Assembly: GCF_003255815.1 (NCBI RefSeq) | Contig: NC_037669.1 | Location: 49,278,093 to 49,342,092 of the forward strand | Direction of reading: 5' to 3' | DNA: 64,000 nt | Source of the DNA: Theropithecus gelada | Taxonomy: Eukaryota > Chordata > Mammalia > Primates > Cercopithecidae | Shown: one piece after another, positions 12,801-24,800 of the stretch | How positions within the stretch are numbered: the stretch's first letter is position 1 | Layout of the letters: every line of letters starts with the position of its first letter | Program-made: the position numbers and the translations under genes | Notes under the pieces: model-generated | Seen by the model: only the letters and a program-made list of their open reading frames with translations | Databases searched by the model: none | Told to the model about the DNA's origin: nothing

Positions 12801-15800
12801 TGAGAGCTTCCCAGAGGAGCTGGCATCAGAGCCAGAGCTGGAAGGATAAAGCAGATGCCCCAAGCAGAAATGGCAGGATGTGTGGTGGGAATGGCTTCGG
12901 CACAGTCCCCGAGACCACGAAGCAACAGGCTTCCAGAAAGCAGCAGAGTGAGGACGGAGGATGGGGAGGGAGGGGTGAGGACAGAGCAGAGGCTGGCACT
13001 GTGGGAGAGGGTGGGTGGGGGCACCGTGGCTACTCACTCCTCCGACACCGTGTATCTGTCAGGCAGTGGCTCACAGGCCACACCACCAATCCACACGCCG
13101 TGGGCCACGTCACTGAGCCGCCGGCCCAGGTTCCTGCCTCGGATGGTCAGCAGGGTCCCGCCATCCAACGGGCCACTCAGGGGCTCAATCTGCCAGGTGA
13201 CCCGAGAGAGGGGCGAATGGGGTCTGAGGCTGGAGGCCAGCAGGCTTCTGCCCACAGTCACAGGCACCCAGCAGGGCACGGGCATGCTTAAAGGAAGGTC
13301 TGGGGGCTCAGGTGGGGCTGGGGCAGTGGCCACTTGGCAGGTCACTGTGCTGCCAAGGAGGATATGTGTGTGCATTACTGAGCCCATGTGGGCCCGGGGA
13401 TGTTACTTAGGGGTTCTCCTGGAGGATGCTGAGGTCAGCTTCCAGGGGCAATGTCTGGTCATGTCATTGGTGGCTTTAGTGATCATGGTTTCCCCAAAGC
13501 TAACAACGTTCAGCCCTCGGTGTTTCCTCCACGCCACACTTCCAATGCCTTCTATAATTTACTCATTTCCTTATTTATTACTGTCCACCTCCCCCACTGA
13601 AACGTCAGCTCTGTGAGGCAGAGCACTTCCTTTTGTTCACAGGTGATACTGCACCCATAAGCCGGTGTATGTGCTGGTGTTCGAGTCCCCAGGGAGTGGG
13701 ACGCTTGTGGACGCTGCCTATGAGCTGTGCCGGAGTATGGGTGCCACGTGCCTCCACTGGGCGTGCTTACCGCGCGGATCTCGGGGGCAGGGCAGGTGCC
13801 AGGCATGGGCTGCAGGGGCCCCCGCAGGCGGCAGCCGTCGCTCCACACACACAGGTGACCCAGGTCCTCGCGGCCCAGGCACTGGGAACAGTCGGGGCTG
13901 CCCGTGGCACAGTTATAGACCACGACTGGGGAGACACGGGGCAGCTCGGTCAGCCCCGCTCTGTAGTGCATGCCCCATCACCGCTGTCCCCTCCACACTC
14001 AACAGCTGTCAAGAGGTCTGCACCCCATCATTGTGGTGTCCCACCCAGAGGAAGTCCTGGTTCTGGGCGTCAGGATCCTGTGAGGTTCTTAGCCCCTTCC
14101 CCAAACCCCGGGGCCTGTGCTGAGCACAGTGCAGCCCCGGCCTCACTGATTTCCTTCCCCTCACAGAGACTCAGCTGGGAGCCTGGGGTCAGCCTCACTT
14201 TACACAGAAGAGGCTGAGGCTCAGAGAGGAGGGACTCGCCCGAGCTCACAAGGCCTGTGGGTGTCACAGCCAGATCCCACCCAGGCCACAGTGGGTCTGA
14301 TCACTCCCGGCAGGGCCGCAGGCACGATGCCAGGGACCCCTGAGTAATGTGGGCTATGAGGACTTGGGGGCTTCAAACCCTCCAAGTAGCTCAAGGAGGA
14401 GGGCAGGGAGGGTTCTCTGGGGCCTTGGGTGTGCAGGGCCATTCTGGGACCTTCATGGTGGGAATCTGGAGGGCACCACGTCCACCAGGGATGCCTGAGA
14501 CTCCCCATGAACAGAGGAGCCCCTGGAGAGTGGACCCAACACAGTCACAGCAACTGCAGAGCCGCCACTCGAGGGGTGCTGACCACACCCCAGATGCCAC
14601 GTTCAAGGCTGGGCGAGCCCCGGCTCATCAGGTCCTTCCAAGCTCTGCAGAAGGACTATGTCCTCTTTTCTTTTTTTTTCTTTTTTTTTTTTTGAGACGG
14701 AGTCTCGCTCCGTCGCCCAGGCTGGAGTGCAGTAGCTGGATCTCAGCTCACTGCAAGCTCCGCCTCCCGGGTTCATGCCATTCTCCTGCCTCAGCCTCCC
14801 GAGTAGCTGGGACTACAGGCGCCCACCACCTCGCCCGGCTAGGTTTTTGTATTTTTTAGTAGAGACGGGGTTTCACCGTGTTAGCCAGCATGGTCTCAAT
14901 CTCCTGACCTCGTGATCCGCCTGTCTCGGCCTCCCAAAGTGCTGGGATTACAGGCTTGAGCCACCGCGCCTGGCCTGTGTCCTCTTTTCTATGGGAACAA
15001 TCAGGCCCAGGAAGGCAAGGGAAAGTATGCATGGAGACCCCAAGGCCTAGAGCCTGGCATGGCATGGCAGGGCTGGGATATAAGGCTCTGTGTGTGCTGG
15101 GGAACAATGGGGTGGGACATCTGCAGCTTTGGGGCAACCACTGGAATGAGTCGCACAAGGCCGAGCCCCACCCACCACACTGAGGCCATGTGGGGTGGGT
15201 GGGGGTGCCCACCTGTCATGGGCTCAGGGCTGTCCAGGAATCGGGCTGGCCGCCCCTTTAGTTGGAGGCTGAGTGGGAACACCTGGCTCTTCTGGGTCGT
15301 GTGCAGCTGCAAAAGGGCGGAAAAGAGCATAGGGGGCATGGGTAGTGCCTGGGGTTCTGCTGGGGATGGGTGTCATGGAGGCAGATGAAGTGGGGGCTGC
15401 TGGGGATGGGGGAACCAGAAGGCAGAGAGAGGCAGGGTGGGGTGAGAGGTACAGCATCTGGACTTATGCAGGCCCGTCCTCCACCCATGCTGGAGTCACC
15501 CCACTCACCACCACCTGGTCACAGCGTACAGCAGACTCATTCACCCACACAGCCTCGAAGATCTCCTCCAGCCCAAAACTACACTCCAGGGCTGCACCCT
15601 GTAGGAAACAGGGAGTGGGAAGCGGGTTTGAGGAGAGCCAAGCCAGCACGTGTCGCCCTCTAACTCAAGCAGGACACCATGGGCTCCTGTTGAGAAAAGT
15701 GGGCTTGGTTGAACTGTCAGACCTTTGCCCGGGCTGTCCCATCCCCCAAAATCCCCTTCCCGGCCATCACATCCAATGTTTGAGGGAGGCAAGCAGTGCA

Positions 15801-18800
15801 GGAATGCCAAGGACTTTGGCCTCATGCTCTCAGCACCACTAAAAGCCTCTCCAGCACCCCCAGTGATCTAACCAAGAGGGCCTTGTATTCAGTTCCTAAG
15901 GCTCCACTCCCAGCGGGGTTCCCCTGCTCTTCGAGCCTTCCCATCTCCCATCCTGCCCTACCAGGCCCTGCCCAGACATGCCCTGACACCCAACACGGCC
16001 AGGCTCCCCTGCCCCGGCCTTTGCCCGAGCCCTCCCCTAACCTGAACAGCTGCCTCCCTTTCTACCACCCAGCAAAGCTCAACACAGCCCTCAGAATCCA
16101 GCTTAAAAGCCCCCTGTTCTGAAGCCTTCCCAGATGCTCCCCTCAAATCAAAGGGGTGTACCTCACTCAATCCTCATTCATTCCCTCAGCAGCAACTATT
16201 CAGGTGTCTGCTACGACGCTCCTAGAGCCGCCCCAAACCCTGTGTGCCAGGCACCACCCTTAGCCCCTTGCCTGGCTGTTGACCTGTCCCCTCAACAACC
16301 GGGGAGGGTCAGGGCTGGGCCTCGGCCTCTCTGACACCACCCCCAAGGGCAGCAGAAAGCAGCTGAAGAGCCCCGGTCTGGGTTCAAACCCCACCTCTGC
16401 ATTTCCCAGCTGTGTGACCTCATGCAAGTCGCTCCCCTTCTCTGAGGCTTGGTTTTCCTGGACAATGGGAATAGGGTTGCTGGGAAAACTGGAGATTGTG
16501 TACCTCAGGGGGTGCACACTGTAGGGGCCTAATATGTGCTTGCTATTATTAGTATGCAGGAGGTATCCAATAACGTTTGTGTCATGAGGTTCAGTTCCCC
16601 AGGCTCATCTGGCCCTCTCAGGAGCAGCACCAATACATACTTGCTGAGTGAACAGACTCAGGTTTTGTGTATTATGCCAAGCCCCCAGCCAGCCGCGTGG
16701 CAGAGCTTCCTGTTTATGTCCCTGTGGCTGGCAGATGTGACACCCTGAGGACAGTGCAGGTCAACCTCCCTGCTTCTGGGGTCCCAGCCCGGAAGCTAAT
16801 ACAGGAAAGTGGCTGCTGACGGGGCCAAAAGTCTGTTTTGTGCCCTGCCACGCTGAGCTGGAGACAGGTCCCTCCTCTGAGTCCTCAGCCACCTCAGAAC
16901 AGCACACCCAGCCTGTCCCAGGGCTCCCCAGGATATAGGCTCAGCGAACAGGCCCCCACCGCTGGGCCTGCCTTCGGTATTCTAGGAGCAGGCCCCGGGG
17001 GGGGCAGGAGGGCAGCCGCCCCTGCAGCTCGGTCAGAGTGGAGACTGCCCCACCACACAGCTGGGAAGAATTGGCAGGACTCAAGTCAGGCCCACACCTC
17101 CCCATCCCAGGCGCCCATGGCCCAGGGGCAGAGCCATCCTGCCCACCCGCCCAGTCCCCTAGCTGCTCCTGGAGGTGCTTGCCCCAACTCTTGCAGGGTG
17201 GGGCTTGAGGGATGAGGGCAGGCCCCACCCTAGCCCTCCCAGAGCTCCAGCCCCTGCCACGAGGCTTCCCGACACATCCCAGATGCCGGGCACGTGGTCC
17301 CCACGTGTGAGAGCCCTCACGGGCCTCAGCTCCTCCACGGAAGTAACAGATGGCGAGTTCCAAGGAGCTGGGAAGGGGGGTGGCTGGCACGCCTCCAGGA
17401 CTCGTCAACGCTTCTCACCCAGGACGCGCCTCCAGGAGGGGTCCAGAAAGGAGTTGCGTCCCCCACCCCGAGACCAGATGGTGGGGGCGGGGCTAGTTGC
17501 AAAGACGAGCACTGGATGGGGAGTCCAGGGCTAAGGACAAGTTCAGCTCTGTGCTGTGTGATCTGGCATCATCTACTTTTCCTTCCTGGGTCTCATCTTC
17601 CCCATCTGGACAATGGGGAACGGGGTGACCGAGGGGTTCTCTAGTTATTTTGCAGGGAAGACATGGAAGCCACCCACGGGGCAGTGGGCTTGGTGGTGGG
17701 TGGGTGTGTCCAGCATCACAGCTCAGGCTAAGGGAGGACAGGATAGGGCACAACACGGGCAGTGTCCACCCTCCGGCTACAGCACGGGGCAGGAGAGCCT
17801 GGGGGCACTGCCTTTCCCTTGGCAGCTGCTGGCCCCCGGCTTTCCCCCTTGGCCTGGCCCTCACCACTTCCTCTTCCTGCAGCCCCATGCAGTCAGAGTG
17901 AGGCTTCCTCACGCAGAATGTGGAAACTCAGAGAAAGAAAAGCAAAGCCCACACAGGTGCCAAAGCACTGCAGTGGGCCCAGAGCAGGGGTCACACCGGG
18001 ACATGGGGGCAGTTAGTGGCCTGCATGCTCCCTGGCCTCCTCCTGGCCCCACCCGGCGCTGGCCTGACCTCTACTTACCTGGAAAAAGGCAGTGTTGGCC
18101 AGAGGCACCAGGATGTTCTGGGAGCCACCCGTGGGCACGGGCGCCAGGGGTGAGAGCAGGGTCCGGGGGCAATCCTGAGGGCTCTGTAGAGGAAACAGGA
18201 GGAGAGGGTGACACGGGGGCATTTCAGAGAAGAGGCAGGAGGACTCACTGCACCCCAGCCTGCCCAGTGCGGTCCTGCTTTCCTGGGGAGAAAACACTAG
18301 TCATTCAGTCCTAACGGCCACCACCCTGGCCCCGTGCCTCCCAACCACCACCGCCTGCCATCCTATGGGCAGGTCACATCGGCCCTGTTTAAAGATGAGG
18401 AAGGTGGGCACAGGCAGATGGGATAACCCGCCCAGTGGTGGGGCCAGTTTCCTCCATGAGTGTTCCCTGGCCTCAGAGGAGGCTGGGAGGCTGAGCTCCA
18501 GGCCCAGCTCCTTCCTGTCTCTGGGCCTCATCTTTCCCAATAGTAGAACAGGGAGGCTGCACCCACTCCCTGAGATGCCCCCAGGGCTGAAACTCCAGCT
18601 TCCTGACTGACCCGTGTTAAGCGATTCAGAAAAGAGAAACCCTGGGCTTCCAAAGAGCCCATAGGAAAGGCACAGGGAGGGCTCCAAACACCAAGAGGAC
18701 ATTTCAGAGGGCCAGGTACCACCAGTCCGCAGGGAACACCCCTCCCCACAGCCCGGGTACAAGTCACAGCCTCTGGGTGAAGGTGCCAGCCCCAGGAAGG

Positions 18801-21800
18801 GCCCCAGGCTCATGGGGGGACAGCACATGGTTGGCCCTTGTTTGGCGGTGGAGTTACTGAGGCCTGGCAGAGCAGCTGCTTCAGGGAAGGAAGGAAGTGG
18901 GGAGGAGGGAGGGAAAGAAAGAAGGAAGGAGGAATGAAGGATGGAAGGGAGGGAGGGAGGGGAGATTCTGAGCCTCCAAGAGCAGTGAGCTGCCTGAGGG
19001 CGGAGGACAGGGCTGGCCCCTGAAGCCCAGGTGTCTGACTCTGGAGGGGCAGAGACCAGGGGCAGGGCTGTTCCCGCCACGTCCACCTTAGTGACTGCTC
19101 TGAGCTGGGAGGTATGGATTCCCCAACCTGCCCTGTGTCCTCCAGCTTTGGTGGCCCCAGTGAGCCATTCCTGCCTCCTCCTGCTCCCGAATCTGACCTG
19201 CTGGGACCATGAGCAGCGCAGGACTGGGGACCCTGGAGCAGCCACACCCATGCCAAGGGGCCTCCAACCACCCTTCAGCCCAGGGACTTCCTACTCTGCC
19301 CTCCTTCCCAAGGCTGGCTGTGGAAGGATCTGGGTTAGAATCAGGCCAGAAAGCAAAAGTGCCCATGGGCCACGTGGCATGAGGTCACCCAGCCAGGCCA
19401 AAGGCCTTGGCACAAAATATGAGAGGTTTCTTTATTCTACATCAGATGAGGGCAGGACAGGGACTGATTCCCCTCAGGGACCCCAGCCCAAAAGCGAACC
19501 TCGAGGGGATGCAAATGCCAACAACAAGAACTGGTGATGACAAAACGCTAATAACAGCAGCAGCCGCCAGCCCATCCGGCCCTCCCTCTGCCAGCACCGT
19601 TCTGAGCACTTCGCACTCTAAAATTCACCAAATTCCACTGCCAACAACCCTAGGAGGTAGACATTATCATTACACCCATTTTACAGAATAGGAAACTGAG
19701 GCACACAGAAGCAAAGCAGTTTGCCTACAGTGGAACGGGCAACACAGGAACGCTCCAGTCGTCCAGACCATTTGCTGACCACAAGACCAGAGTGGGGACT
19801 TCCCTTAGGGACAGGGCCTGGTGCAAACCTCAGGGGCCTTGGCTAGAGAAGCAGCATAGCCAGGCCCGGGTGCTGCTGGCTCCCTATGCCAGAACAGACA
19901 AGCCATTGACCTTCTCCGGGCCTCCGTGTTCCTACCAAGGAGGGGCCCTCTCTAGGCAAGCCCCCAGACGGAGCCAGCCCCAGGCCCCCTGCAGACCACA
20001 GGCTGCCCTGTGCTGTGTGTAAACTCCACAGAATCCCAGGGCATGGAACCCACATGCCTCGGAGCCACTGCCAGGTCTGCACTGCAGCTGCTTTGCAGCT
20101 GGCTAGGGCCCAGCCTCTGTCCTCCTGGCCCCAGCCCACCAGTGCGTAGGTGCTGATATGGGGCTGAGGCGTGACAGGGCAGGAGGTGCTCTCACAAGAG
20201 GGTCCCCACAGTGAATGATGTGCGACCACCCCTGAGGGTCACCCCACTGCCCTTGGCCGCTTGTAACCTGTGGCCAGGTGGATGCTCACCCCCATTCTAG
20301 AGAACCGAGGCTGAAGGAGTCCTCACAGCTCTCGCAAAGCCTCTCCTAAACTCCAGCGGGGAGAACTGGTGTCTCAAACCATCAGGGCACTCAACTACCC
20401 AGGGACCCTGAATCCACCTGGCCTGGTCCCTCCCTACCTCTTTGTACCCCCAGGGGCCCCACAATTGCCCCCATGTTCCTACCACCCCACTCTCTCCACT
20501 GGCCCCTAATGATCACCCACCCCTATGAGTGGTCCTTGGGAAGCCACCCCCAGGGAAGCTACCTCACCCCTCAGGCACCTGCAAATGGGGTGCACATCCA
20601 CCTTCCTCCCTGCCTCCCCCAAAGCTGGAGCCCTCCTTCCAGCATCCTCTACTTCCCATGTCTTTCATGTGGGGACCATGAGGGACAATGGAAACGTGAC
20701 AGGAAGCTCAGGCCCTAGCACCTCCCTTCCCAGGGACACTTCTCCCAGCTCCCGAGGGGCCAGGTGGTGTGCAGACCCTGCTGCCCGCTGTCCACACAGA
20801 GACCACAGCGCCACTATGACCAACTGGCACTTCATTAAATGCCAAATTAAGCATCAGTTCAGAGCCTCCTGCAGGCCCGGGGCAGCCTCTTCTGCTAGTT
20901 ACTGTAATTCTCAGACCGGCTTCCTCCATGCCTCCACCCCAGCTCCTGGCCTGAAGAACTGCAGACCTGGGGGATAGCCATCTGACGGGACGCTGCCATG
21001 GAACTCCCTCCCAGGGGGTGAGCTCCTGTGCCTCTCTCAAGACCCAGCACACAGGTCCCCTCTCAAGAGAAGTGCTCTCTGGCCACCCACACAGAGTGGC
21101 CGTCAGTTCCCAAGGTGCATGGTGGCTCTGTAGTGGGCATCTACTATGTGCCAAGTATAGAGCTGGTGCCTTACGGGCATAATTCCAGATCCCCACCAAA
21201 TCCTTCAGGCAGGCCCATTTTATAACTGGGGAAACAGAGGCACAGAGAGATTCAGTAGCTTCCCTAGGATCACACGGCCACAGCTCACACCTGAGGCTCT
21301 TGGCTCGTGATGGCAGGACTAGTCCAACTTGGTTCTTTCCCAGGGCCCCGTACTGACTAAGGCATACAGCAGGCACTCAATAAATGCTGAATGAACTGCG
21401 ACGAGGCTGGGTCCTCCTCACACCCCTTAAGTTAGAGCACAAGGAGCAGGCTGCTGCCCAGCATCATCCCACACTGCCATCACCGAGCCCCTGATGTGTA
21501 CACAGCCCTGGGCTGGGGGCTGGAAGGAAGAGACGTGATTGAGATGGGGTCCCCAAACAAGAGCAGGAGTCCTAGTGGGGCCTCAACTGTGGAATTTGGG
21601 GGTCCAGGAGCCGCTCAGGGCTCCCGCATGGTTTAGCTGCACAGACTCCACTAGGCCCTCCTCCAGTGCTGGAAGCCCCCCCAGCCATGCTCCTCTTTGA
21701 ATTAAGCACAGCCCCTGCCAGGCTCTTCAAAGCAGTTATGGGGCTCAGGCGGGAGGTGCTGTGTGCTGTGAGCGAGCAGGGGATTCCAGGCTGAGGCCAC

Positions 21801-24800
21801 GGAGCCCCCTCCTTAGCACCTGCCAGGGTAGACAGGGCTTCAGGGATTCCTGAGAAGATTCTCTGAGCCCAGTGCAGAGGCTGGGGCTGCAGAGGCTCTG
21901 GGTGCTGGGGCTGCTTCCCCAGGATGTGTGCCCAGGGTGGGGCCCCAGTGACCTTCTGCAGGGAGCCAGGGCACCAGGTGCCATGTTGGCTATCTCAGTT
22001 GTGTCATCTGGAAAATGGGCAGGACCAGCCTTTTCCTGGAGAGATGAGCTACAGGAGCCCTGGTGCTCTACTCCAGCCACCCACAGCCCTGATATGGGCC
22101 AGGTCTGAGAGGGGACAAGCTGGGATTTCAGGACCCTGGCACATCCCACCTGGCTAGGCCTCATCACCCCACCCAAGGTCCCAGGCATCCCATTTGGCCA
22201 TCCTGACATGGACTGTAGTGGCCTTAGAGGCTTCCTGGGCAAAGGTGACAGGACACCTGGAAAGTGAACACATCTCAGAAACCAACCAGGGGCGAGGTAT
22301 GTGGCACGTCCATTTTTACTTTATCTTTACACTAAAAAGCCTAGATTGATCCATTTTTACATTTCTTCCTCTTGCTCACGCCCCATTTAACTGATTAAAC
22401 CCAGCCACCATGCAGTGCCAGGGCAGGCATGGCCCCCGACGAGCACAGAGTCAGACTGAAGGGTCCTAGGGACTGACATGAGCAAGAGGACCCGGGAGCG
22501 TGCGGTTTCTGAGGCCAGCCCATCCTCCCTGTCCAGGGACAGCTGCAGCACCACCCACCCTTGGGACGCCACTGCTGGTGCAGAAACCCAGGCAGGGCCC
22601 TTTCCACCCAGTTCCTGATTTTCACAAGAGGGGAGAATATGGGCTCCAGGGGCAGAGGGACTTGGATTAAGGCCCAAGTCTGGTACTGCCTGGGTGGGTG
22701 ACCTTAAATGAATCACCTCCACAGGCCTTGAGGACAAATGCCCTGAACACCTAGGGTTGTTGAAATGGTCTTCCTACTGCAGGTGGGGGTGTAAACTGGC
22801 TCAGACTTTCTGGAAGGCAGTTGAGTTCAAGATGTAAAACTATGGCCACACTATCACTCCAACAGGTCATTTCTAAGAAGTGGTCTTCAGGGAATCATCA
22901 AGGATATGCATAGTGCCCTGGCTATATCAAAATGCAAAAAGAGGAAGTAATCAGTATGTCCAGCTATAGGTGGGTTAAATGCACCGTGGTATGTGATGAG
23001 CCCCACATAGGTGTTAAAACCAAACCTACGGAGCAATATGCAAGGGCATGGAAACACTCTCAACATGTGAAGTTTTTTAAAAAAAGGTAACGAAACGGCA
23101 GAGGCGGACGGGCCCCCTAACCTGGCTTACCGTGGGGTTTGGTGAGGCCTCGCACCGAGACTGGTTGGAGACACAGGAGTGCTGCTGGCTGCACCAGAAA
23201 CAGGGCCACTGTGCCGAGAGGCAGCTGGTACAGCTGGAAGACAAGGAGGCCCCTCAACTCCTGGTTCCCCACCCCTCACCTCATCCCTGTCCCAAGAACT
23301 GGAACCAGAAGGCAGATCCCAGCACAGGGAAAGGTCTTTCTCGTCATCGGAGCTGCGGGAAAGACAGGGTCTTTAAGGTAGTGAGCTGCCTGTACAAGAG
23401 GTATACAAAGCAGAGTCAAAAGAGATGGGGCCTTTAGGAGACTAAACTGAGTATAATCAAAGCACTTTGCCCTGTCCTACCTGGCTGTCCACAGAGGCCA
23501 GGCATCAGGCAGTATGCATTTATTGCAGAATGAATAAATGTGCTGGTGAATGAACAACTGAGGGGCCTGTCTACTCTATGATGCTATGATTTTCCTTCCC
23601 CGGGCCCCCTGAGAGCAAAGACCCTTCCTAGGGATGCGTTCCTCCCTCCACCACCTGGAGGCAAGCCCCCATGCCACTCACGCTGTGTGGGGGTACACTT
23701 GTGCAGTGCGGCTGCAGTCGTAGATGGTGAAATTGGCCTTGACGATGTTCCGCCCATTGACCCTCACAGACATCTCGACGGTCACGTGGTCTGGAATGGA
23801 TGGGGAGCCAGGGAGAGGACATGGGGGCAGGGGATTGCCACCAACATCATAAGCTGTGACCTCTGGCCCCCTGCCATCCCCATGCCTGAGAGTCCACCGT
23901 TCTGCCCCTCCGGGGCTGTGCCAACAGCAGAGCGTGCTTACCCTGGTTGGGGGGGAAGGGTGGAAACCGGTCCCTCGGCAGGAGGTTGCAGTAGGCGATC
24001 TGGTGACCAAAGGCAGGGCCTGGGACCCGAGCCACAGTGCGGATGTTTTTCCCATAGTCACAGGCCATCTCCATGCCACTGAGGCTGGGCAGGCTGCCCG
24101 AGATCTGCAGGATCATGCCCTGGGGGCAAGGAACCCTCAGCTCTGGGGGCCCAGGATACGCTCCTCACAGCCTGCCCCAGGGCTGTGCACCAACCCGAGA
24201 TCTGGCACTGCCTGAATGTCCCCTGGGGGAGGGGGTAGTGGTGGCCAGGACTCAGGGCTAGAGGACTATGCCCTACATGTGACCCTCTGAGCCTCAGTTT
24301 CACCAGCTGCAAAATGAAACATCATCTTACAGTGGTCAAGAAGGCTCTGCATGATCTGGCCCCCGTGACCTCTGACCCCATCTCCTAATACTCTCCAAAA
24401 CAGCTGATCTTGTTTCTACCTCAGGGCCTTTGCACTGGCAGCTCCCTCCACCCAGACACTCTTTCCAGACGCTCACCCTGGCTCCCCTCCTGCATATTTT
24501 ACCTGACCTGGCCTGAGATATCTGCACCCACAACCCGCTTCCCACCCCCATGCGCTTTTGTTTTCTCCACGGTACTTAGCATCACCTTCAGGTTTTATCT
24601 TGCCTATTCTCCTCCCTCACAAGCCTGGGGCTAGGGGTCTGTCTTGATCACTGATATGTCCCCAGAGTCTAGAGCTGTGCTTGGCACATAGTAGGTGTTC
24701 CATAATATTTGTTCAATGAATGAAATGACTGAATGAATGAGGGAAGGACTCTGTGATGTGTGATAATGGTGGGCCAGGGCAGAGGAGCCCCAGATGCCAA

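Larger units (their letters stand above)
18184..23130 (-). other. PLXND1 intron 8
   Basis: 4.95 kb. Polypurine tract at 18889-18962, reverse MIR-like pieces at about 19600-19760 and 21125-21400, and an L1M piece at 22775-23095. Long open frames here are GC artefacts; no exon is missing between exons 8 and 9. Confidence 0.75.

Noticed and set aside
18301..19251. 316-codon minus-strand open frame in intron 8
   Set aside because: No plexin homology, no splice sites in phase, and crosses a polypurine simple repeat. The known exon 8 and 9 protein joins without it.
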